From: Actinokineospora enzanensis DSM 44649
GTDB lineage: Bacteria; Actinomycetota; Actinomycetes; Mycobacteriales; Pseudonocardiaceae
Length of the DNA: 64,000 bases
Assembly: GCF_000374445.1 (NCBI RefSeq)
Contig: NZ_KB894413.1
Location: 1-64,000, forward strand
Direction of reading: 5' to 3'
Positions 1-7,828 of this stretch are shown here, piece by piece. Below the pieces are notes generated by a model. The model ran no database searches. It saw only the letters and a program-made list of their open reading frames with translations, and was not told the DNA's origin. How positions within the stretch are numbered: position 1 is the first letter of the stretch; each line of letters starts with the position of its first letter. The translations under genes were made by a program, and so were the position numbers.

Positions 1-223
1 GCTCCAATTTCCGGGTTTTCGGCCTGCGACACGTTCGCCGCGCCCGCCGCACAGCCGAGGCCGCGCGATACCCCTCGCGACCACCGTTACGCGCGACCTC
101 CCGGGCGATCACCGAATGATGCCTGCCCAACAACCGGCCAATACACCGCAACGATCTTCCCGCGCGTAATTCCCGCGAAATCGTCTCCCGCTCTTCCACA
201 CCCAACACCACACGACACGCCAC
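1..223 (-). pseudogene. IS30-family transposase, N-terminal part, runs off the left edge
   Basis: Read on the minus strand, this frame encodes a helix-turn-helix region typical of the start of IS30 transposases: EERETISRELRAG, then GRLLGRHHSVIAREVARNGG, then a basic RRARR stretch and RRPK. The frame is open from a stop just upstream; the likeliest start is the GTG at 223, with other GTG codons nearby. The DDE catalytic part, if present, lies outside the window, so it cannot be said whether the element is intact. The usual few residues before the EER motif are short or absent. I see no terminal inverted repeat to its right. Confidence 0.7.
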
Positions 224-621
224 CGAGGCAATCTCCGATCACTCATGAACCCATGAAGATCATCTCACAGGCGGCGCATCGACCCATTGAGGTCAAGCGG
301 CCCTGCAGGCCCCGGGAAAGGCAGAGCGGAACCCGGGACAAGACGGACCTGGGAGATGAACCCCAGGGGCACAGAGAAGATCGGCTGCGTGGCGAGAGGG
401 TGAGTGTTCGATGGCGGCACTGGGCGCCTGAACCCGTCGACGGGAATCGTCGACTCATGGCCGGACCCGCCAGAACACGGCCGAACCCGCCGAACCCGCC
501 GAACCCGCCGAACCCGCCGAACCCGCCGAACCCGCCGAACCCGCCGAGACGACGTTGGCAGAGCCCGCCAACCAACGCCAACACCCCGGGGCGGGCCACC
601 AAGCGGCCGCGCGGATCCCGG
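224..621. other. Intergenic region, transposase remnant to SCO6745-like gene
   Basis: About 400 bases without a credible gene. The open frames across it are low-complexity shadows of the GC-rich sequence and the tandem repeat at 481-547. No convincing promoter or terminator is seen. It may be the debris of an IS30 insertion. Confidence 0.5.
481..547. repeat. 9-bp tandem repeat, seven copies
   Basis: Seven exact head-to-tail copies of ccgaacccg (481-543) followed by a partial copy. Because the unit is a multiple of three, every frame stays open across it and would encode Asn-Pro-Pro type repeats, but no gene with a plausible start or ribosome binding site contains it. Probably a slippage-prone intergenic minisatellite. 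Confidence 0.85.
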
Positions 622-1494
622 CTACTCCCCCACCAACGCCTTGAGGGTCGACTCCGCGTCCAGGGCCATCGGATTGCGCCGCATGCGGTCGTTCTCGCGC
701 GTGATGCGCAGGGACAGCGGGGCGAGCAGTTCCACGAACCGCTCCGTCTCGCGTTCGCCCAGTTGTTCCCACGGTGCTGCGGCGGCATCGTCGGTCAGGT
801 CCTCGACGGACTGGCGGAGTTCCGCGCCCTCCTCCGTGAGCATCCCCGGAGCGAGCAGCAGGCCGCGTTCGAGCATCCGGGTCTCGGCGGCGGCCCAGTC
901 GTCGTCCGGGACGTTGCGGGCCGCGCGCAGGTAGTCGGCGTCCAGGGATTCCGCCGCGCCGATGGCGACCAGGGCTTCCACCGGGTCGAGACCCGCCGTG
1001 ACCAGGGCGGCGACGTGGCCGTCACCCCTGGATTCCCGGATCGTGGTCAGGGACTGCCACAGCGCGAGGTGCGGTTCCGCAGGCAACGGCAGCGCCGCGT
1101 TGGCGGCGGCCAGCGGTCGGCCCGCGGTCGGGGCCCAGTCGGCGGCGGCCTGGGCGAGGGCGGCGGCCTCGGTGATCGACGGGTCGGTCACGTCGCCGAG
1201 GAGGCGGCGGAGGGCGCCGTCAACGCCGCGCAGGCGGGCGGCGAGGAACTCCGCGGGGGTGGCCACCGTCCACACCTCGGGTACCGCGCGCTCGACGCGG
1301 GAGGGGTGGAAGTTGTAGAAGACGCTGGTCACCAGCCAGGCGGGGGCGGCGCCGAGCGGGGCGGCGCGCATGCCGAAGTAGCCCATCCAGCGGCCCTTGC
1401 AGCCCAGCGCGTCGGTCTCGGTGATCGACTCCGGGGTGAAGTAGGTGACCGTGTGGTAGGGCTCGTACACCTGCCACAGCGTGCGGGGGTCCAC
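622..1494 (-). CDS. SCO6745-family protein (SalK-like), function unknown
   Basis: A 290-residue soluble protein beginning MDPRTLWQVYEPYHTV. The opening, in which a residue pair near the start precedes YEPYHTVTYFTPE, and the all-alpha, leucine/alanine-rich body fit the actinobacterial SCO6745 family (called SalK in some clusters); no enzymatic activity is established for it. The start is taken as GTG at 1494 because AAAGGA at 1501-1506 sits six bases upstream; an ATG at 1509 would overlap that ribosome binding site. No signal peptide or membrane segment. It is followed in the same direction by nothing obvious, and preceded by the thiamine-binding-like gene on the same strand, 41 bases away, so the two may be co-transcribed. 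Confidence 0.8.
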   Translation of the reverse strand: MDPRTLWQVYEPYHTVTYFTPESITETDALGCKGRWMGYFGMRAAPLGAAPAWLVTSVFYNFHPSRVERAVPEVWTVATPAEFLAARLRGVDGALRRLLGDVTDPSITEAAALAQAAADWAPTAGRPLAAANAALPLPAEPHLALWQSLTTIRESRGDGHVAALVTAGLDPVEALVAIGAAESLDADYLRAARNVPDDDWAAAETRMLERGLLLAPGMLTEEGAELRQSVEDLTDDAAAAPWEQLGERETERFVELLAPLSLRITRENDRMRRNPMALDAESTLKALVGE

Positions 1495-1535
1495 GGCCGC
1501 TCCTTTCATCGGAAGCCCGATAGTAGGGTGTCCGA

Positions 1536-1835
1536 CTATTCTCCGGAAAGGTACTGCTCGACCCGGTCCACCTTGGCGGTCAGCTGTCCGGTGTGGCCGG
1601 GGCGGATGTCGGCCTTGAGCACCAGGCTCACCCTCGGGTAGTCCGCGAGCAGGACGTCCGTGGCCCGCTTGACCACGGGCATCACCTCGTCCCACTCGCC
1701 CTCCACGATCGTGTACATGGCGGTCAGCTGGTGCGGCAGCCCGGACTCGCGCACCACCCGCACGGCCGCCGCGACGGCGGCGCCCACCTGCTCGGACTCC
1801 CCGCCCAGCGGGCTGACACTGAACGCGATGAGCAC
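1536..1835 (-). CDS. MTH1187/YkoF-type thiamine-binding-like protein
   Basis: A 99-residue protein starting MLIAFSVSPLGGESEQVG, with the later segment QLTAMYTIVEGEWDEVM. This is the small ferredoxin-like fold of the DUF77/MTH1187 family, related to the thiamine-binding YkoF domain; family members bind small ligands, but their cellular role is mostly unknown. The GTG at 1835 is chosen because GGAG lies six bases upstream and the family normally begins directly with the hydrophobic beta strand; an upstream start at 1865 would add ten unrelated residues. It is divergent from the MarR regulator at 1933 with about 100 bases between them, so the two could share a control region. Confidence 0.8.
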   Translation of the reverse strand: MLIAFSVSPLGGESEQVGAAVAAAVRVVRESGLPHQLTAMYTIVEGEWDEVMPVVKRATDVLLADYPRVSLVLKADIRPGHTGQLTAKVDRVEQYLSGE

Positions 1836-1932
1836 GGCGCACTCCAGGGGTCCGGGGCAGGTCACCGCACACTATCCCGGAATCCGGCCACACCCCGCCG
1901 GGACGGCGAACCCACTGGTAGCTTGGGTTCTC

Positions 1933-2439
1933 ATGAGGCCGCGCTCGTTGCCGTTCGACCCGATCGCCCGCGCGGCGCAGACGTGGGGGGAGCGCATCGG
2001 CGACTCCACCACCATGGCCGCCGTCACCAGCGTCATGCGCGTCCAGCAGATCCTGCAGTCCGCCGTGGACGCCGCCCTCAAACCGCACGGCCTGACCTTC
2101 GCCCGCTACGAGGCGCTCGTCCTGCTCACCTTCTCCAAGCGCGGCAGCCTCCCTATGCGCGTGATGGGCGAGCGGCTGCAGCTGCACCCGACCAGCGTCA
2201 CCAACATCGTCGACCGGCTGGAGGCCGACGGTCTGGTCAAGCGCACCCCGCACCCCACCGACCGGCGCACCACCCTCGCCGAGATCACCGAGGCGGGCCG
2301 CGACCGCCGAGCGGCCGCGACGGCGGCGGTGACCGAGGTGGACTTCGGCCTGCGCGGCCTCACCGAACGCCAGACCGTGCAGCTCACCGAGCTACTGGCC
2401 AAGGTCCGCCGCGCCGCGGGCGACTTCCACGAGGAATGA
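1933..2439 (+). CDS. MarR-family transcriptional regulator
   Basis: A 168-residue winged helix-turn-helix regulator. The fold is recognisable from FARYEALVLLTF (helix 2), the recognition helix region LQLHPTSVTNIVDRLEADG, and the wing TPHPTDRRTTLAEITEAG, which carries the D-x-R-(S/T) motif usual in MarR proteins. MarR proteins are dimers that repress nearby genes and release DNA on binding small phenolic or acyl ligands; nothing here shows the ligand. ATG at 1933 is taken as the start, as it gives the normal family length plus a short N-terminal extension. It is divergent from the gene ending at 1536. Autoregulation and control of that neighbour are inferences. Confidence 0.9.
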   Translation: MRPRSLPFDPIARAAQTWGERIGDSTTMAAVTSVMRVQQILQSAVDAALKPHGLTFARYEALVLLTFSKRGSLPMRVMGERLQLHPTSVTNIVDRLEADGLVKRTPHPTDRRTTLAEITEAGRDRRAAATAAVTEVDFGLRGLTERQTVQLTELLAKVRRAAGDFHEE

Positions 2440-2678
2440 CCTTCACAGCGCGCACGGTCATCACGTCCGACGAACCTTTGGCGAACATCATCCCGCTGCG
2501 CCTGCGCCGTGATCACCGGCCGGGACTGACGCCTTTGGCGGCCGTCGACTCGCTCAGGACGGACTTCCACCCCTGTGGACAACACCGCGCACTCCGCCAT
2601 GCACCACCGGTAACGTGGAAACCGGGGGTCCCCCACCGGTTGTCCACATCCCGTCGAACCGTCCACAGGTGGGCGTGA
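2440..2678. other. Intergenic cluster of DnaA-box-like sequences
   Basis: Between the MarR gene and the convergent DUF3817 gene lie two perfect actinobacterial DnaA-box sequences in opposite orientation (TGTGGACAA at 2574-2582 and TTGTCCACA at 2640-2648) and a partial one, GTCCACA, at 2661-2667. No replication genes are near, so this is not the origin. It may be a DnaA titration or regulatory site. Confidence 0.5.
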
Positions 2679-3029
2679 TCAGGCTGCGCTCAGCGCCAGG
2701 TGCATGCCCGCTCGCGGTCGTCGCTCTCCCACCGGGTCGAGCTTGCCGGTGCGCAGGGCCCAGCGTTCGTAGATGAGTGTCGCGAGTGGAGGGACGCTGC
2801 ACACCAGCGCCCACAGCGTCGTCCGGCGGTTCCACCCCTGCTGCCGGGACGTGAAGAACGTCACCAGGACGTAGGCGACGAACACGGCCCCGTGCACGGA
2901 GCCGAAGATCCGCACGCCCAGGTCGCCGTAGTCGGTGAAGTACTTGACGAACATGCCTGCCAGGAGGCCGATCCAGGAGACGGCCTCGGCGAGGGCGACC
3001 GCGCGGAAGCGGCCTGCGGGGGTGGACAT
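2679..3029 (-). CDS. DUF3817 small integral membrane protein
   Basis: A 116-residue protein of the DUF3817 type, with about three membrane helices: residues 11-27 (VALAEAVSWIGLLAGMF), about 40-60 (FGSVHGAVFVAYVLVTFF) and about 70-86. The family signatures are the AEA-x-S-x(2)-GLLAGMF-x-K start and the HG-x(3)-VAY middle; family function is unknown. ATG at 3029 gives the normal family length of about 110 residues. The C-terminal tail is basic and likely cytoplasmic. It lies downstream of the ABC exporter on the same strand with about 60 bases between, so co-transcription is possible but not shown. Confidence 0.85.
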   Translation of the reverse strand: MSTPAGRFRAVALAEAVSWIGLLAGMFVKYFTDYGDLGVRIFGSVHGAVFVAYVLVTFFTSRQQGWNRRTTLWALVCSVPPLATLIYERWALRTGKLDPVGERRPRAGMHLALSAA

Positions 3030-3091
3030 GTCCCCAGTGTGGGGAGTGAGCGGGCTCACCGACGGTGTGGGGGTTGCCGGAAGTGGCTGAA

Positions 3092-4141
3092 CTAACTGTC
3101 CTCCCACCGAAACACTTTGGCGGCGATGACGGAGATCACCACGGTGAAGCCGAGCAGGACACCGCACGGCAGCAGCAGTGCCTCCGCGCCCTTGCCGCGG
3201 ACCAGGAAGTCCGTGATGCCGTCGTTCATGTGCCGCAACGGGAACACCTTCGACACCGCCTGCAGCCACTTCGGTGCCAGGTCGATCGGGAAGAACGTGC
3301 CGGACAGGAACGCCATCGGCATGACCACGATGTTGGCCATGCCGGTGGCCGCCTCCTCGGTCTTGGCGAAGGCGCCGACGAGCATGCCGATGGAGAAGAA
3401 GGCGAGCACGCCCATCAGGAACACCGGGATGGCCAGCCACCAGGTGCCGGACAGCGTGAGCCCGAACACCGGCAGCATGGCCACCGCGATGAAGATCACG
3501 GCCTGGAGGACGGCCACGGAGATGGTGACGGCCAGTCGGGAGCCCAGCACGGTGCCCGCGCCGACCGGGGACAGGCGGAGTCTGCGCAGGACCTGCTTGC
3601 GCCGCCAGCTGACCATGATCAGCGCGGCGCCGAACACCGCGGTGATGGCGATGCCCCAGCTCAGGATGCCGGGGGTGAGGTACTGGATGGGTTTGAGCGA
3701 GGTGTCCTCGACCTGCTGCGCGCTGAAGTCGTACTTCGGCGGCTGCCCGCTGGCCTGGACGTTGAGCTGTTGTGTGACACCGGACACCAGGCCCTGCACG
3801 GTGCCCGCCTGCGACTGGTCGCTGGCGGCGAAGCGCAGCACGACCTTGTCGCCGGTCGCCTCCACCAGGCCCGGCAGGTCGCCGTCGCGGACCTTGGCCA
3901 CGCCCGCGTCCAGGGTGTCGAAGTGCTGCACGTCGACGATGCCGGTCTGTTCCAGCACGGTGATGACCTGGCCGTCGCCGAAGGCACCGAGCTTGATCTT
4001 CTCGCTGCCCACGTCGCGGAACAGCAGGCCGAAGATCACCAGGAACATCAGCGGGAAGACGAACGCGAAGAACAGGGTGGTCTTGTCGCGCACATAGCCC
4101 TTGGCCATGGCGATCGACAGGCTTTTGAACGCGCCCTTCAC
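3092..4141 (-). CDS. ABC-2 type transporter permease
   Basis: A 349-residue membrane protein with the ABC-2 layout: one N-terminal helix (LFFAFVFPLMFLVIFGLLF, residues about 24-42), a long extracytoplasmic loop of about 150 residues, then about five helices from residue 170 on. It is the membrane half of an exporter whose ATPase is encoded just upstream. GTG at 4141 overlaps the ATPase stop codon by three bases (GTGA), so the two are translationally coupled. The substrate cannot be told from sequence; such pairs commonly export drugs, lipids or polysaccharides. No substrate-binding protein gene is present, as expected for an exporter. Confidence 0.9.
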   Translation of the reverse strand: MKGAFKSLSIAMAKGYVRDKTTLFFAFVFPLMFLVIFGLLFRDVGSEKIKLGAFGDGQVITVLEQTGIVDVQHFDTLDAGVAKVRDGDLPGLVEATGDKVVLRFAASDQSQAGTVQGLVSGVTQQLNVQASGQPPKYDFSAQQVEDTSLKPIQYLTPGILSWGIAITAVFGAALIMVSWRRKQVLRRLRLSPVGAGTVLGSRLAVTISVAVLQAVIFIAVAMLPVFGLTLSGTWWLAIPVFLMGVLAFFSIGMLVGAFAKTEEAATGMANIVVMPMAFLSGTFFPIDLAPKWLQAVSKVFPLRHMNDGITDFLVRGKGAEALLLPCGVLLGFTVVISVIAAKVFRWEDS

Positions 4142-5043
4142 GCGCGGTACTCCCGTCCGGTCAGCTGGAGGAACACGTCCTCCAGAGTTGCTGTGCGCAC
4201 CTGCAGGCCGTCCAGCACACCGCGTTCGGCGAGGGCGGTCAGCAGCGGCGCGGGGGTTCGGGTGACGAAGGTGAGCGCCTGGTCGTCCTCGCTCACCTCG
4301 TCGGCGCCGGGCAGCGCGGCCGCGTCGGCGGTGGTCAGCGCGCCGCGGTCGAGGGTGATGCGGGCGGGCGCGTCGAGGCCGCGGACGAGGGCGGCGGGGG
4401 TGTCCAGGGCGAGGATCCGCCCGCGGTCCATGATCGCGACCCGGTCGCAGAGGATCTCTGCCTCGTCCAGGTAGTGGGTCGTGTAGACGATGGTCTTGCC
4501 GCGGGCTTGGATGGCGCGCAGCACGTCCCACAGGTTGCGGCGGGCCTGCGGGTCGAGCGCGGCGGTGGGCTCGTCGAGGAAGACGACGTCCGGGTCGTGC
4601 ACCAGCGCGCAGGCGATGGACAGCCGCTGGCGTTGGCCGCCGGAGAGCTTGTCCTCGCGGGTGTCGGCCTTGTCGGTGAGGCCGACGAGGTCGAGCATCT
4701 CGCGGGCGCGGGCGGCGCCGATGCCGTAGAGGGAGGCGAAGGTCTCCAGCTGCTCGCGGGCGGTCAGCTTCTCGAAGAAGGCGGAGGCCTGGAGCTGGAC
4801 GCCGATGCGCGGCAGCAGGGACACGTTGCGGGGGAACGGGTTCTCGTCGAGCAGGCGAACCGAGCCCCGGTCCGGTTCGCGCAGGCCCTCCACGATCTCC
4901 AGGGCGGTGGTCTTGCCCGCGCCGTTGGGACCGAGGATGCCGAAGAACTCGCCATGCCCGACGGTGAACGAGACACCGTCGACGGCGTGCAGGTCGCCAT
5001 AGGACTTGTGGATGTCCTCGACGACGATGGCGGCGCTGGTCAT
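4138..5043 (-). CDS. ABC transporter ATP-binding protein (exporter type)
   Basis: A 301-residue ATPase with Walker A GPNGAGKTT (about residues 38-46), signature LSGGQ (133-137), Walker B VVFLDEPT (153-160) and the switch His in YTTHYLDEAE. The extra C-terminal domain of about 90 residues is usual in the drug/lipid exporter (DrrA-like) group of ABC-2 systems. It energises the adjoining permease, whose GTG overlaps this stop codon. ATG at 5043 is chosen because it gives the family-typical N-terminus. Between it and meaB upstream lie only 26 bases, so the exporter may be read through from the thiolase-meaB transcript. Confidence 0.95.
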   Translation of the reverse strand: MTSAAIVVEDIHKSYGDLHAVDGVSFTVGHGEFFGILGPNGAGKTTALEIVEGLREPDRGSVRLLDENPFPRNVSLLPRIGVQLQASAFFEKLTAREQLETFASLYGIGAARAREMLDLVGLTDKADTREDKLSGGQRQRLSIACALVHDPDVVFLDEPTAALDPQARRNLWDVLRAIQARGKTIVYTTHYLDEAEILCDRVAIMDRGRILALDTPAALVRGLDAPARITLDRGALTTADAAALPGADEVSEDDQALTFVTRTPAPLLTALAERGVLDGLQVRTATLEDVFLQLTGREYRA

Positions 5044-5069
5044 GGAGAGGAATGTAGCCGTCCGGCGGG

Positions 5070-6017
5070 CTATGCCGACCAGGTTTCGCGTATCGCGCCG
5101 ATGACGCCGTCGGCGGCGGTGTACGGATCCGTCGTGCCCGCAAGGACTTCGGCCGCGAAGCGGACCAGGGTCGCGTCGTCGCAGCGGGCGCGCAGGGTCT
5201 CCAGGACGACGGCCTCGATCTCACGGCGCGCGCGGGCGCGCCTACGTTCGGTGAGGCTGCCGTGTGCCTGAGCCCACTTGTGATGTGCGTCAATGGCTTC
5301 GACCAAGGCGTCGATCCCGTCGCCGCGCGCGGCGGTGGTCTTGACGATCGGTTGTCGCCAGGCCGGACCGGTGATCTCTCGGCGGCCGAGGGAGATCATG
5401 TGTCGGAGCTCGGCGACGGTGGTGTCCGCGCCGTCGCGGTCGGACTTGTTGACCGCGAACACATCGGCGATCTCCAGCACGCCCGCCTTGGCCGCCTGCA
5501 CGCCGTCGCCCATGCCGGGGGCGAGCAGCACCACGGTGGTGTCGACCAGCCCCATGATGTCCACTTCGGACTGTCCGACCCCGACGGTCTCGACCAGGAC
5601 GACCGCGAAGCCTGCCGCGGCGAGCACGCGCAGGGCCTGGGGGGTGGCGCGGGCGAGGCCGCCGAGGTGGCCGCGGGTGGCCATGGAGCGGACGAACACG
5701 CCCGGGTCGGTGGCGTGCTCGGCCATCCGGACCCGGTCGCCGAGCAGGGCGCCGCCGGAGTACGGGGACGACGGGTCCACGGCCAGCACGCCGACCGCGT
5801 GCCCGGCCCGCCGGTAGGCGGTGACCAGGGCGGACGTGGTGGTCGACTTGCCGACGCCGGGCGGGCCGGTGAGGCCGATCACCCGCTCGGGCGCGTACGG
5901 GGCCAACGCCGTGGCGATCTCGCGCGCGTGCGGGCCTGGTTCCTCGACCAGGGACAGCAGCCGGGCGACCGCGCGCGGTTCGCCCGCCCGCGCGCGGTCG
6001 ACCAGCTCCGGGACCAA
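5070..6017 (-). CDS. meaB: Methylmalonyl-CoA mutase-associated GTPase MeaB
   Basis: A 315-residue G3E-family GTPase (ArgK/MeaB). It protects and gates adenosylcobalamin loading of methylmalonyl-CoA mutase. Visible motifs are the P-loop GPPGVGKST (51-59), the LAVDPSSPYSGGALLGDR segment, ETVGVGQSE, and the guanine-specificity NKSD. The start is a TTG at 6017, three bases after the thiolase stop codon; it reproduces the usual start of the family (VPELVDRARAGEPRAVARL) but has no strong ribosome binding site, so translational coupling to the thiolase is likely. The mutase genes themselves are not in the window. Placement beside thiolase and mce points to propionyl/methylmalonyl-CoA metabolism. Confidence 0.95.
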   Translation of the reverse strand: MVPELVDRARAGEPRAVARLLSLVEEPGPHAREIATALAPYAPERVIGLTGPPGVGKSTTTSALVTAYRRAGHAVGVLAVDPSSPYSGGALLGDRVRMAEHATDPGVFVRSMATRGHLGGLARATPQALRVLAAAGFAVVLVETVGVGQSEVDIMGLVDTTVVLLAPGMGDGVQAAKAGVLEIADVFAVNKSDRDGADTTVAELRHMISLGRREITGPAWRQPIVKTTAARGDGIDALVEAIDAHHKWAQAHGSLTERRRARARREIEAVVLETLRARCDDATLVRFAAEVLAGTTDPYTAADGVIGAIRETWSA

Positions 6018-6020
6018 GCG

Positions 6021-7208
6021 TCAGGCCCGGGGCACGGTGATGATCAGGGCGTCGCCCTGGCCGCCGCCGCCGCACAGTCCGGCCGCGCCCACGCCGCCGC
6101 CGCGGCGCTTGAGCTCGTAGGCGAGGTGCACGACCAGCCGCGCGCCGGAGGCGCCGATGGGGTGGCCGAGGGCGATGGCGCCGCCGTTGACGTTGACGAT
6201 GTCGCCGCTGACGCCGAGCTTGTCGGTGGAGACCAGGCCGACGGCGGCGAACGCCTCGTTGATCTCGACGAGGTCCAGGTCGGCGGTGGTGATGCCCTGC
6301 TTGGCCAGCGCGGCCTTGATGGCGTTGGCGGGCTGCTCGTGCAGGCTGGCGTCGGGGCCCGCGACCACGCCGTGCGCGCCGATCTCGGCGATCCAGGTCA
6401 GGCCGAGTTCCTCGGCCTTGGCCTTGGACATCACCACGACCGCGGCGGCGCCGTCGGAGATCTGCGAGGCCGAGCCCGCGGTGATGGTGCCGTCGGCGGC
6501 GAACGCGGGGCGCAGCCGGGCCAGGCCGTCGGCGGTGGTGTCGGCGCGGACGCCCTCGTCGGTGTCGAACACGACCGGGTCGCCCTTGCGCTGCGGGATG
6601 CTCACCGGGGCGATCTCCTCGGTGAACCGGCCTTCGGCGATGGCGGCGGCGGCGCGCTGGTGGGAGGCGGCGGAGAAGGCGTCCTGGGCTTCGCGGGTCA
6701 GCGCGTAGCGGGCGTTGTGCTTCTCCGTGGACGCGCCCATGGCGACCTGGTCGAAGGCGCAGAACAGGCCGTCGTGCGCCATGTGGTCGACCAGGGTGGT
6801 GTCGCCGTACTTGAAGCCCGCGCGGGACTTGGGCAGCAGGTGCGGGGCCTGGGTCATGGACTCCTGGCCGCCCGCGACCACGATGTCGAACTCGCCCGCG
6901 CGGATGAGCTGGTCGGCCAGCGCGATGGCGTCCAGGCCGGACAGGCAGACCTTGTTGATGGTCAGCGCGGGCACGTCCATCGGGATGCCCGCGGCGACCG
7001 CGGCCTGCCGGGCCGGGATCTGGCCCGTGCCCGCGGTCAGCACCTGGCCCATGATCGTGTACTGCACCTGCTCCGGCCGCACCCCCGCGCGCTCCAGCGC
7101 CGCCTTGATCGCCACCCCGCCCAGCTGGGCGCCGGTGAGGTCCTTGAGCGAGCCGAGCAGCCTGCCGATCGGGGTGCGGGCACCGGCGACGATGACGGAT
7201 CCGGACAC
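6021..7208 (-). CDS. Acetyl-CoA C-acetyltransferase (thiolase)
   Basis: A 395-residue type II thiolase that condenses or cleaves acetoacetyl-CoA and related 3-ketoacyl-CoAs. The acyl-binding Cys88 lies in [12 protein letters not shown], the catalytic His in [10 protein letters not shown] and the second Cys in [18 protein letters not shown] is also present. ATG at 7208 follows a GGAG-like sequence and gives the standard [15 protein letters not shown] start. It forms a two-gene unit with meaB and is divergent from the methylmalonyl-CoA epimerase, the 154-base gap holding a TTAC-N6-GTAG palindrome. Whether the cell uses it for degradation of acyl-CoA or for feeding acetoacetyl-CoA to Ccr cannot be told. 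Confidence 0.95.
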   Translation of the reverse strand: MSGSVIVAGARTPIGRLLGSLKDLTGAQLGGVAIKAALERAGVRPEQVQYTIMGQVLTAGTGQIPARQAAVAAGIPMDVPALTINKVCLSGLDAIALADQLIRAGEFDIVVAGGQESMTQAPHLLPKSRAGFKYGDTTLVDHMAHDGLFCAFDQVAMGASTEKHNARYALTREAQDAFSAASHQRAAAAIAEGRFTEEIAPVSIPQRKGDPVVFDTDEGVRADTTADGLARLRPAFAADGTITAGSASQISDGAAAVVVMSKAKAEELGLTWIAEIGAHGVVAGPDASLHEQPANAIKAALAKQGITTADLDLVEINEAFAAVGLVSTDKLGVSGDIVNVNGGAIALGHPIGASGARLVVHLAYELKRRGGGVGAAGLCGGGGQGDALIITVPRA

Positions 7209-7327
7209 CTTGGGTCTCCTATGGGGTCTGCCGTGGGGTTCCCACCGCGATGCGAACGGTCGTTAACGTGGACCATACTCGCGGGCGCGCGGTTTGCCAC
7301 GGGGACGTCGACCCGCGCGCGCTTTAG

Positions 7328-7341
7328 TTACCCATAAGTAG
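7328..7341. promoter_or_regulatory. Palindromic operator candidate upstream of mce
   Basis: TTACCCATAAGTAG, a near match to the TTAC-N6-GTAA palindrome also found before ccr, lpd and a dehydrogenase gene in this window. It ends 21 bases before the mce start and lies in the divergent gap with the thiolase gene. The last base departs from the palindrome. Confidence 0.5.
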
Positions 7342-7362
7342 CACCTGGGTACGCTGGGCGGC

Positions 7363-7809
7363 ATGAGCGACGTGCTGAGCACCCATGTGTTGGCCATCGA
7401 CCACGTCGGGGTGGCGGTCCCCGATCTCGACGCGGCGTTGGAGTTCTACCGGGTCCACTTCGGCCTGACGGCCGTGCACGAGGAGGTCAACGCCGAGCAG
7501 GGCGTGCGCGAGGCGATGCTGCGCGCCCCCGGCGACGACGGCACCGGCACCGCGATCCAGCTGCTGGCCCCGCTGGACGAGACCTCCACGATCGCCAAGT
7601 TCATCGGCCGCAACGGTCCCGGCCTCCAGCAGCTGGCGTACCGGGTGGCCGATGTCGAGGCGACGGCGGCGGCGTTGCGCGCGGCCGGGCTGCGGCTGCT
7701 CTATGCCGAGCCGCGTCGCGGCACCGCGGGCAGCAAGGTCAACTTCGTGCATCCCAAGGACGCGGGCGGCGTCCTTGTCGAACTGGTGGAACCGGCTCCG
7801 GAGCACTAG
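7363..7809 (+). CDS. mce: Methylmalonyl-CoA epimerase
   Basis: A 148-residue VOC-fold protein that interconverts the 2R and 2S forms of methylmalonyl-CoA. Seen: IDHVGVAVPDLDAALEFY with His14, AIQLLAP with Gln66, FVHPKDAGGVLVELVEP with Glu140. In the characterised enzyme the metal ligands are His, Gln, His and Glu; here the third His position reads Gln (GPGLQQLAYRV, Gln89-Gln90), as I recall for part of the actinobacterial branch. Catalysis is therefore likely but metal coordination differs. Start ATG at 7363. Adjacent thiolase-meaB, divergently transcribed, supports the assignment. Confidence 0.9.
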   Translation: MSDVLSTHVLAIDHVGVAVPDLDAALEFYRVHFGLTAVHEEVNAEQGVREAMLRAPGDDGTGTAIQLLAPLDETSTIAKFIGRNGPGLQQLAYRVADVEATAAALRAAGLRLLYAEPRRGTAGSKVNFVHPKDAGGVLVELVEPAPEH

Positions 7810-7821
7810 AACCGGTTCCAC
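7786..7821 (+). terminator. Hairpin at the mce 3' end
   Basis: A 10-bp perfect stem (gtggaaccgg at 7786-7795 pairing with 7812-7821) that includes the mce stop codon in its loop. There is no U tract. It lies between two convergent genes, so it could act on both. Confidence 0.5.
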
Positions 7822-7828
7822 ACAGCCC

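Noticed and set aside
253-934. Plus- and minus-strand open frames through the 9-bp repeat as a proline-rich protein
   Set aside because: Low complexity, no ribosome binding site, and they overlap the conserved SCO6745-like gene on the other strand.
2574-2667. Replication origin
   Set aside because: Too few boxes, no AT-rich region and no dnaA or dnaN gene nearby.
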